This document shows positions 51,467-63,400 of a stretch of DNA of 64,000 bases, piece after piece (positions within the stretch are counted from its first letter, which is position 1; the number at the start of each line of letters is the position of its first letter). Both the position numbers and the translations under genes were made by a program. The DNA is from Macropodus opercularis (Eukaryota; Chordata; Actinopteri; Anabantiformes; Osphronemidae). Where the stretch lies: the NCBI GenBank assembly GCA_030770545.1, contig CM061091.1, positions 6,331,501-6,395,500 of the forward strand, in the 5' to 3' direction. Below the pieces are notes generated by a model. The model searched no databases. It saw nothing but the letters and a program-made list of their open reading frames with translations, and was not told the DNA's origin.

Positions 51467-54400
51467 CTGGAACAATGAGAAGAGAGGAATGAGTGTGTCA
51501 CCTCCAGACACGGTTTGCAGGGGTGTTGGATCATTTATAGTTTATGGTACATGTGGGTTTAGCTCGGCATTGATCAAACCCTTAGCACAGTGCAGTGAGC
51601 TGTCATTGAGACCCATTAAAGAATTGACAACAGCTGCCTCAGTGAGCAGCTTAATGTGCTGTGTGTAGATCACTACAGGCTGCTCGTGTCAGAGACACCG
51701 TTTCACATCGAGAGACTTGTGTTTCTGTGGAAGCACATTCCCCACTCATACCGATCATAAACCCAGGTCCAGGTGAAGTCAGAGGATTCATCAACCACGA
51801 ATGCATCAGTTTAATTATGAATCCACTCTTTCAATAATGCACACACCAAATCCAGGGAGTGCACCCACATATTAAGTACGTTTTCATAGAACATACAGTA
51901 CTGTACACTGTTAGCATGTAGTGGGGATCTGAGACACAGCAACAGATTCCAGAACCAATGAAATGAACACGGCTGGTGCTGAGACCCTGCAGAAACTGCT
52001 GCTCATTACAATGAGTGACCTGAGAGAAATACAGAGCAGAGTGACTGTAGCTACATCCACTATGAGACGGAGGAGACGTGAAGATGCAGAAGCAGCATTA
52101 TGCAAGAAGATGACTTTGACTGTGAAGCCGTCACACTGCTCAGTCATGACAAGCTCCAGAATAATGCAACTACTGTAAATGCTAATCAGTCTGCTGCCTA
52201 CTGTTTACCTGCTGGCTGTGCGCTCCCACATTTGCTCTTTTTCTTCTTCTTATCCTTCCCCTCTTTGCTCTTGCTCTTTGCCAGCTGCAACAGGCTCTTT
52301 GAGATCTGTGTGTTGGCTTCACAGGCCTTGATGCTGGTGTTAGTGGAGGACGACATAAAAGGATTGAGGCCTTTCCCTTTGGGCTTGGATCGCTGGGGGA
52401 GCAGTCTAGGCAGCGAGGACGAGGAGGAAGTGACCTCCTGTGGGCCCTGCTCCAGAGAATGGGAGGTGCCAGGGAACTGAGATTCCTCAGACGTTGTAGA
52501 GGACGTTCTCTGGAAATACACACGAAAGGAGGTTAGACAGATGAACAGATGTAGTCTCTACCTGTGTACTGTACATACAAGGGCTTTCCTTTTACACGTG
52601 TACCCAAACAGAAGATGGACATAAACGTTTCAAAACATTTTAATGGTGGCAAAAGGGAATTCTTATAGATTAAGATAGAGGTAAGGTATGAAACGTATGG
52701 ATATAACTTCTAAAATACTTGTTTGCTAATTAATACAGCATCAAGAGCTTTTAAAATTAACTTTCAGGTGGACCCGGGTTCAAGTCTCCAATCGCTCCAT
52801 CCATAAACATCAACCTTGCTGAAGTGTCGTTAAGTGAAACCTGACTCCCTCCTCGTTATCTGAGGCATCATTATTGGTATGATTTCAAGTGTCCCTGCTC
52901 ACCTCATCTGAACGGAGCTCCTCCATCTTGTTGAGCTGGCGCTGCACAGCCTCTCTGTCTCTCTCCAACTTCCTCTGAGCATCTCTCAGCCTCTCCAGGT
53001 CTTTCTGGTACTCCTCTTTCCTAATCTGCAGCCTGTGCTTTTCTTCTTCCAGTTCCTGTTGTTGCTTCAGTATCTCCTCCTCCTGCAGTGGTTCGAAGGT
53101 GAATTGATGGATTTATTGAAATGATACAAGGACATACACTTAACCTTAAAACTAGTGTGAACTAAAATTTACCTTCTAGGTTTGCCATGTCAGGAAAAGA
53201 AATGCGGTCAAAAAATCATTGTTGTTGTGTAAATCATGTGTCTGACTGGATTTTTCATTTGTCTGAATAAAAATGATTGATTTGTGGAAAGATTTTATCA
53301 GCAGTGTGGATCCCTTTCCACTAAATTAAATTATTTTTGCTGTGAATGAGCAGCTAAGCATTAGTCAGCCATTATTATAAAACCCACATCTTCAGTATCA
53401 TTTAAATCCCCTTTAGGTAAGTTTATGATGCAACTTTGATCTCAGTGTACTTTAAAGTACAAGGTTCTTCAGCCAAAGGTTCATTTTTGAAGCCAGCCTG
53501 AAATCACTGCAGGGCAATACATGAAACCCTGAGTTCCTGGCATAAGGCCACAGTGTAATTTATCAGAAAAATGCAGTACGAGGGAAATTACTGTCCAGGC
53601 ATTCTATTAAAACTGGCAGGAGCAGCAGTAAACACAACTGCACAGAAAATATACAAGTTAGGATAATGTTAGGTTACACTATTGATTCCACATGGAAGAA
53701 ATGCAGATGGCCCCAGCAGTACAATAAATCTTGCATGTGAAATGAAATCAGCAAGAGAGCACAGAATAGAGAAACACAACATTACTTTTATTAGCACAAA
53801 TGTATAGTTACCTGTATGTGCACCACCAGCTCCCTTTCAGTCAATTGCTGTTCCCTGAGCTCCCAGTCCTTCTCCCTCCTTTTCTTCTCCTCAGCATGAG
53901 CAGCCTGCTGTCTCTGGAGAGAGGCCAGCTCCTGCCGCTGCTTCTCCAGGCTCCGCTGCTTCTCTTGTTCAATCAGGGAACTAGGCCGCGAAGACGGTCG
54001 GGATAAAGATGTACATGAAGAGGAGCGCTCGCTAAGGGCCTGCCGCTGGTCCTCCATAAAACTGTCTTGCTGAACCACCACTGCCTGTAGAGTCCAGAGA
54101 GTTTATTTCCAACATATGCCTCCTGCTGTTCAGTAGTATTTGGTCATGGCTTAAATGTATTTCCCTTCTTTCCGTCTATGCGCCCAGATGCGGCCTGGAC
54201 CATAGTATGACTCAATTAATTTTCTTTCCGTTTCAGTTTCAAAAGTAGTACTTTTGAAGAAGAGATTACATCATTCTGATGCTGATCTGGAGCACATACT
54301 GTACATGTAGATATAAGACTCAGTCCTACCTGTAGAGTGCTGAGCAGGAGATGCAGATTGGAAACACTGTGTAAGACCTGCTGTAAAAAAGAAATCACTA

Positions 54401-57400
54401 AGCATCACACAAGTCCAAAACATCTCTCTTGCCAAAGTTGCCAAAAACATCCTGTTCAGCTGCACATGTTCAGTTTGATTGATGGCACCTTCCTTTCTGC
54501 TGTATTTAACTATGCGTCTTAAAATAAACCACATATATTGATTTAAAAGAATTTATCAGTCAATGCTAAAGTGACATTTTTCTCTTTCTAACTCTAACAA
54601 AGAGACAAGGCCTTGAGTTTGCAACTGTTACTGACGTTAACAAAGGCACAAAATTCTCCAGTTAATGAGTGGGCCCAAATTTTTTTCGTTTTGCAGACAA
54701 CACATCTTAAAAGGGGAATTATACAACACACATTGTTGACAACAACAAACGAGTTGCCCCCTGTAACAATATAATACAACCCGGCTTTTATTCCTTAAAA
54801 AATTGTTTAGATTAATTCAACATAGTACCGTCTACAAAACCAGTAATACTGTCTCAGCTCATAAATAGTCTAATGCTGGGACAGCGTTTTGGCAGTTTCC
54901 ATGTAAACAGCAGCTCTAATTGAATTAGAGGCAGGAAGTGAGCAATACCTCACTGTTCCTCTTCAGCAAGAGCAGCAGCAGGTTGGCGTTTCCTCCCTGC
55001 ACACAAACACACAATCAGCACAATGAAACCAGAACAAGTTGATGCAAAAATCTGCTGATGCTCTCATTGCGTGTATACAGATTTTGCAGCATGCTTTCAT
55101 TTCAGTATATGTAAAACACACACAGTAAAGTTCTACTAAAACATTTGAAAAACAATAATGTTTGGTCTAGCTGCTATTTATGCAGGATAAATGGCTACAA
55201 AGGCTTGCATCCATTGGAAACCTAAAATAGCAGCTCATTCATTTCCATCCACTGCACAGCTGATGGTTGCTATTAGTAACCAGATCTAGCAAAAAGAGTC
55301 AAGAGGCTAAATCACTGGAGGGAGAGAAGGTAGTTAAATATATCTTAATGGTATTGTTAATGTTGGACGACAAATGCTGCCCTACACATGGCCTGAGGTT
55401 CTCATTGAAGTGTGGGGGTGTAGCAGCTTCACAAGAAAAACAATTGGCTTCTGAGATGCTGACCTTCTTTAAAACACTGTCTGACTCCGTCCTGCGCAGA
55501 TCTCCCATCGTATCCTCGCTCTCGTCTCTGTCTCCACCTGAAACCAGAGGAGAAAAGTTGAACCTGGAGGCAAAGCTTTCAAGTTGAAGAACAAGTTCAC
55601 TGCCAGACAAGACTCTTACCCACTGAAATTATGTAATAAAACTATTCAAATATATATATTCAAAATCAAAAGCAGGAGGATAAAAATCTTTGAGATGACA
55701 ATCTTTTCTTCTCTTCTTCCTAATCTGCTAACTTACATATTTGTATTTACGTATTACTTAATGACAGCATCTGGAAAGTATGGAAATACTGGTTGCACCA
55801 CCAAGTGTGGTCAGTATGTTTTATAGAATTTAACATGCAGGCTACACATCCATATGCAGTTCAGCAGACGTACTTTTACTGCTGTGCATCTGGTGACTGT
55901 CAAAGCCTCCGAAGGTCTCAGCCCGACGGGGCAAACACACCGGTCCTACACCTCCTCCTTCCTGGATGCTGGCCATTGCTCCGCCCAGACTGCCATTAAC
56001 CAGAGCCTGTAACGTTTCAACTATCGCACACATACGCACACACACACACAGGCAAACATCACTGTGCTGGTCAGTAAGTGAATTATCCCAGCTAACTGCG
56101 TTATGCGTCAGTTCTGCACACATTAATCTAACAAGGGATCAATGCTTTCAACCTGCTATTGGCTCCTGTTGCTAAGCAACTATTAACTTGCTTGGACCAG
56201 ATAGCTCTATTACCAAAAACCAAAAACACGTACAACAAGTGAGTATATACAAATATGAACTATGGAGCCACAGCTGGCAGCTTTTGTATCTGTAATATAC
56301 AGACAAATATATTGTATATACTATACTGCAATACTATGACCTTCCCTGTGAAATCAATGGAAAAGACTGATGCTGGTGGTTGTGATTTCAGTGTAATGCA
56401 GCAGCAGAGATGACATTAATTCTTCCAATTCACATAAGAAACACAGTCATATTTAGCTCGAGGCTTCAAAAGGTGGAGGTGAAAAATACATTTTGCAATT
56501 TCTACTAGTTTTAAAAGTGAAAAATCTTTTGGGAATTTCTTCTGTATCCTTCATATTTCCTGAGTTAGAGCTGCAGAAAATTGTTCTTTAACACTTGCAC
56601 AGTTGCCAAAAACAAGTCCTTGTTTTTTCTTTTACCCCACTAGGTCTTTTCATGGAACACTCATTGCTTGCAGCAGTACTTAGAAATCTGTTAGAGCTGG
56701 CTACATCTTTGTGCAGTTTCTCGTCGTCTTTACATAACTCACAACTCTGATCACCACAGTTTTTTCGGAGGGCAACACAAAGAACAGCATGTTTCTTAGT
56801 TAAAAACAAAACATTTCACAGCCCTTGTACTAACTAATATAATGTGGCACAATGCTCACTGTCAATTTCAAATAATGCTGCATAAATGCTTTATTAATTT
56901 ATTGTATTATGTATCTGTTGTACAAGTGACACTTTTTTTCAACTTTTCTGCAGCTTCAAATATGAGCAGAAGACAATTCTTAGAAAGGCATCCAACCAAT
57001 GGAGGTCGTAAATAACTGAAAATGGTGGGTTCAGGAATTGATGTACAAATAACTAAATAAATAAAAAGCCATTTTCATAGCGGACATCTGGTCTTAAAAA
57101 ATGACAACTCTGTGCACTGTGCATGAAGTAGGGCCAACTATTCATGATTGATTTATGGCGTTTTGGGGATACTTGATATGGAGTGGAGTCATATTAAAGT
57201 TATTAACAACAAAGTAACGAGTGAGCATATTCCCAACTACTGTATGACAGAGACAAAATGGTTCTGGTGGTAAAACCTTTCACACAATGTAGCCTATTCA
57301 TGGTTTAATTTCACTTGTACACTTGTAACCAATTTACTAATGGGCATGACATAAAATTGCTACAGAAGATTTGCCAGCTGTCACTAAAAATGAATTAGGA

Positions 57401-60400
57401 TGAAAGGCTAAAAGCTGTTTTAAAGGAACAGAAAGTCTGTGCAGGTAAGTCCACTAAATTTGAGGGCAATCTTATCTGATGACAGGGGGACACACTTGAC
57501 ATAGACAGGGCTCAAGATGTGTCCAAACACTGGCACTGACCCATTTACTTACTACAGATCAAAAATACTTCATAAACACATACGGTACAGTGTACACACT
57601 GTCTGTTCTGCCTCACCTTCCTCCAGAGCATCCTTCATGATGGAGGCCCCTCTAGGTACATCAATGCTGCAGGCCGACCTGAAGTAGGGCTCGGCCTGCT
57701 GGCAGGCCTCCTCACCTGGGTTCAAGCCCTCCCACATGCCCCTGAAGAGACGCACCTTCTCCTCCAGCAAAGACATGATCTCTGTATCCTTCTGTCTCAG
57801 CAAGTCTGATCAGAGAGCAAGAGAGGGAGCGAGGAAAACATTTGATATTTGGAGCAAATGTGTATTTAAATTGTTGCACAGTAAACATGTTTTTCTCACC
57901 TCTCATCTCTTTGGCTTTAGTCTCCAGTTGTTTCTTGTCATCTTCAGTCTCACTGGGAATTCCTTCATCTTCATCCTTCTCCCTATCCCACCAAGGAAAA
58001 AAAGCAAATAAAAATAGTGGAAAAATTCTGCATAGACAGCAATCACAATATTGTACATGCACAAGCATTTGTGACAACATCTACATCTAGTATAGAAATC
58101 AGGCATTTTATTTATCAAATCCAAAAGTGACAGAAACTGGATGCTCATGTTCTCATTTTCCCTGAACTACTGAAGCATTGACAGCACTTTTAGTTTTTAT
58201 CTCCACTGTTACTGCAATAGGTTGATCTCAATTTAGTATTTGAATGGAAGTCGGGGAGGGAGACGGCTCTAAATCACTGTCCTTCCCGCTGGCTGCAGTC
58301 AAATAATCCTCTGCTTGTAGCCAGTTGCCCTTGAAGCCCAGCCATCATTTGACTGTCCCTGAGTATATCCCATCCCCAGGTAGAGTAGTGCTAATCCTCC
58401 TGACAGCACAGCGCTCTGTCGCAGCTTAACGTATATTACTGTGTAGAAAACTGGCCTGAGTCTAACTCCCACCTTACAGCACAGATGTATAGTGGGTCAG
58501 CTTTAAAAGGTCAGCATTACATGTAAAGCACTGTCAAACCAGTTTGTTTCCCTGTATACTTTTTAGTTTACAGCCACATAAGGTCAAGGTTTGAAGTCTT
58601 ACAAGCTGAACCTGAATTACAAGAGGAACTCTGCCTACTTACATAGACTGCATGGCTTCTTGGATCAGCTGCATCCAGGTGTTTCGGTCATCCTTGGAGC
58701 TGGCCAGTACCTCCATCATCTCTGGATTTTGTATTCCTGCTGTGATGAGGAAGAGGCCACGCTCTTCGTTAGCAACCTCCCGGACGATCAACTTCTGCAG
58801 GGAGATGACCGTGGAGCGCTGATCCTACAGGGAGAGGAGGGTAGGGAAGAGAGGGAGCAATTGATAAAGGGAAGAAGGGAGGACAGTGAAAAAACATAAT
58901 AGTGGGAGGATCAGGAAAGGAAAGGGGAGGAGAGAGGAGATGATGAAGAAGGGGAGGATGGAAAGACACAAAGAAGGGTGGGTTGAAGCAGTAGAGAAAA
59001 GGAAAAAGAGAGGAATAATTATAGAAGGGGGAAAAGCAGGAGATTAACAAGCAGACAGAAGCAGAGGGACAGAAAGATCGGTCAGCAAACAGAATTTATA
59101 GGGAGAAGATGACAGACAAGGTTCTGCTCATCATCTACACTGCTTATGTCCTCAGTGATGCAAACGATGTAAAGCACACCACAAACAATTGTTTTTTTTG
59201 CTGTCTTTGATCAAATTCAGATATTTTAAGCACATGCCAGCACGTTTCTTGAAATCTCTTGTGCAAGGTTTTAAGACCATACACTTTCTATTGCTTTTGT
59301 TGGCTTAGTGTGCTAAAAATAACATAACCCAAGATCCTCATCCTGTGCAGAAATTACTGTAATTCTTAAGCATAAACTAAGTGGGTATCAACACATTGGT
59401 TTTGTTTAGCACTGAAGGCCAGAGCTTTATTAAGGCCAGCTAGCTACAGGCACACAATATGACACAATGGGAGAGCTAAGTGAGACTGCTAATGCTAACA
59501 GCATTAGTAGAGTAGGAAAATATGACAGCAGCATCTCTGGGAGAGCTCATAAGTTCCTTATTAGTGAAGGGACAGGAGGTGGGAAGAGAACATGCAAGGA
59601 ACAGCAGCTGTAGGGGCAAAAACAGAGAGATTGAAAAGATGACGTCAAGAGCCTACCAGCATGGCAAAGGCATATTTCTGATCTTTCTCTTGGAGGAAGA
59701 CAAAGACATCCGAAAGAAGGAGGGCATGGACGTCTGCAGGGCCAACAAGAGAAAAGAGCAGGATATAAATGGATTGAAAACACATAAAATACCGCCCTGT
59801 TTTCCAAACTCAAACAAAAAACTTGTCATCTGTCAGCATCGCCTCACCCTTTAACCTCCCCTGACTGCTCTTCAGCTGCAGAGCTCCATCGTGGATTAGC
59901 CTCCTCCTCAGCAGATCTTCCCTGGCAAAGATCTGACCGCTCTTCATTACCATGATAGACTTGCTGTCCATGCGGCTGTGGAATTCTTTCAGACGACGCT
60001 TTTTGTCGTGCTCATTCACCTTGTTATCAACTGCAGCAATCACTTCCTTCACAAGGCGAACAGCATCCGTCAGGTCATCATAATCTTCCTCGCTTTCTGC
60101 ATTTGACATTTGATTAGAGGGACGTTAGAATGAAAGCAGTTGGTAGCAACGTGGCATCGCCAAATGTTTGGAAGTTATAGAGTCCAAGCAAGAAAACATC
60201 TAACCCAAAATCAGTTTACTACAAGGAGCATTCAAGACTTGTAAGCTGGTTTATGTGAAAAGTCACAATTTTTAAAGTTTCATTTTTAAGCAGGGTTCGT
60301 CATAGCAATTTGGTAGTTTAATGGCTCCAGACGAACACATTTAAAGCTGATGGGTACAGCTGAGAAGGCTTTTATGCACAGCAGAAGGTGCGGTGAAATT

Positions 60401-63400
60401 TTGGTGCCCATTTTGCCATTTGACTGCCTACATTTATATTTGCTAACATACGTCTTATTGCAACTGCCTCTGCTGAAAGAAATGAAAGTATTTTTAGCTG
60501 GAGGTGAATTCACAAAAAAAGTCTATAGACCCATCTGTAGAAGTAGATGCTGGAGCTGTGACAAAATCACGCCATGTATTTGTGGTCAATTAATATTTAG
60601 TTCAGGTTCTACAGAATGTTTGAAACCCTGCCTACACTGCAGGGTCATTAGATACTGTAGTTTAATTACAAGTACTGATGTCAGTTTAAAACATGTCCCG
60701 CTCGCTTGTCTCTGTACAGTATATAATGGATTTACTTATATGTGTATTGTTTTGGCATTAGAGCATATGTCAGGCTGAAACGAAAATTAGAAATTAAAAA
60801 CTTAGATTTGAACTATTATTTCCATTACTGATCTGCATAAATGAACGGAGATATTTTTTTGCAATAGATCACTGGTGAGTCAGACTCTGTGACCTTCGTG
60901 TTTTGTGCAAAGATTTTTCCCTAAGAATGTTTACAATAATACTTGAGTGAGTACATTGATGATATTATGATCGTGTTCCCACTGTGAACCAAAATAACAA
61001 CTAACTCTGAGCGTCTTATTTCTTATTTTATGCTCAGTATATGTCAAAGTTAGTAGGAGAGCATCTTCTTAAAGCACCTTGGGGATTAAGTCAACGCTCC
61101 CCCTCCCACATAGAACTATAAACAGGCTTTTGGGAAAGATTAGAGAGAATGTACACAGTGGGAGGCCAGGTGACTTGAGCTGCTCTGAATCTGATATAAA
61201 TATGACTTTGAATATTTCAGTTCCTCAAAGACCGCCTGATCCATTATCTGAAAAACACACCTTCCAACATATGCATCATTTTTCTCAAAATAAATAAAAG
61301 CGGTTGTCAAGAAAGCATTTTCTTAAGCAAGGGACGCTGTGACAAAAATGCATTATATATATATATATATACACTACGTATACTGCATGTTTTGGCATCT
61401 ACCGGAAATTAGCGCGCTCATTCTGTGTTTTGCTGAGACATACAATGCCTGTAGGTGGCACTCAGCTTACTCTCATAGCATGTTGTGAATACACAATGCT
61501 TAGCCCTACTACGAAGCATGCAAAATCAAAAAAACGTCCTAAGAGCAGCAAACATGAGCTTTCCCTTTTTATTTCCTATTGTGCATACACAGTAAAAACA
61601 GTTTAGGAACGAGAAAAAATTTACAAAAAGCGAACCTTTAGTGTGTTGTAGCATTCTCTGAATCAGTACTGGGTACTTTGTTATCCTCTGGGTCACAAGC
61701 AAAATGCATTCTGGGATACCAAGCCTTCGCACAATGCTGCAACTCATCTTTTTCTGTAAGGATAAAGAAGAAGCGAGTTAGCAGCATAACCACACAATCT
61801 CATTTGAGAAGGTGTTTGCTGTTATTATGAATTTGACAGAGACATGCCAGGAGCAGTAATGTGTCTACAACTAGAACAAAACGTCTCAGGGGTGATGTGG
61901 CTTTTATGCATTTTTCCAGTACAATCACTAAATGAAAGGAAGCACAAAAGTACTAAAAACAACAACAACAAATAGATAGGATGACAGCCACAGTAGCTTA
62001 CTGGTGGAAACAACAGGAAGATCATTAAACAGCCAAACATAAGGTTTAATAAGGCTCTATCCAAGAAATACAATCGTGTGCAGATGGCGAGAATTTGCCT
62101 TTCTGCACACAAGTAGTAGAAAGGTAAAACAAATGAGAAAAGCATGAAAAGGAATTCTGGCAAACAGCCTGCTGTAGGATGGACATGTAATAATAAATAC
62201 ATGAGGAGGCTGAGACGAAGGCCTTACTTTGATGAAGGCTTTGAAGCGTTTGTCTTTGGTCAGCAGGTCCTTGTAAAAGTTGACTGCTTCATTGTGACGG
62301 CTGCAAAATCTTCCATAAATTCTCTTCATACTTTCACCAATGGATCCTGAGAACTAAAGCAGACTTTAACATGAATACAAGTCTTTAGGCATAAATTGTA
62401 ATACATTGTATGTACTATATTAACATCACAAGTTTTGCAATCACTGACCTGCCTAACCAGTAGGTCTCCTATCCTGCTAATAATAAACCCTCCCTCTGAG
62501 TTGCCCCCCTCCAGTTGGCATTCCCTCTTCCTCTCCAGGAGGCGCAAGAGGTTCTGTGTGTGTAGCTCCAGGAGGTCGTCTAGAGTGGGAAACAACTTCT
62601 CTAAAGTCTGTTGCTCCAGCAGCAGCTCCTTTTGCAGACCTTTGCTGTAGACTTCTGACATGATGCGGAGTGTTCGTATGTGATGCATCTCAGTCTGCAT
62701 CAGCTCTAAGAGACACATGAGAGGGTGCTACTTTAGTAAAGCCTGCTGTTATATTGCTTTATTTTTCTATGGATGACTTGATGTAAGTGATGTGGTAATT
62801 AGATGTACCGTAAATGACATCTTGTCTCTTCACCAGCTCTTTGTCCAGCTGCTGCAGGTACTGTGGCTCCACACCTAAACTCCATGAATCTGCTTCCAGG
62901 TCCTTGACCTCTGACTCAAACTCTCCCATCAGCTGTGCATCCATCATCTCAGTCCCTGCATCAAGAAACCAGAAACAATTATGTGAAGGTTACATTTCTT
63001 ATCCATTCTCTGCTTCCAGTATATTTCCATTTATAATATGCTTAGTTTACATATTTTTGATGATTTTTTTTCCACCAGTACTTTCTTGTGTTAAATTAGT
63101 CACAATTTGTTCAACCTGATCTGGTTTAGTTCTTAAAAAAAGACACTGCTCTCTTGTAGCAAAGGTTCAGGTGAGCAGGTGCATTGATTGTGTGTACCGA
63201 CCTTCATCAGTGAGTGATTCCATGGATTCTGTGACCTGGTTGGTTCTGTTGAGGGAATCCGTAGACTGGGAGAGATACCGTAGGCCCTTAATAGGCATCT
63301 CATCAAACACTGGACTGAATACAGAGATAAAAATAGAAGTAAATAAAAGAAGTGGTATTAATAACAGTGTTTTTATAATGAATCATTACTACTAAACTAT

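Noticed and set aside
51911..52147. Minus-strand frame shared with 39981-40214
   Set aside because: Repeated because it lies in a duplicated intron; no similarity to a protein I know and no splice support.
52182..52523. Second minus-strand frame over akap13 exon 18
   Set aside because: Arg/Pro-rich shadow in another frame. The frame with the Lys cluster matches AKAP13 and joins in phase on both sides.
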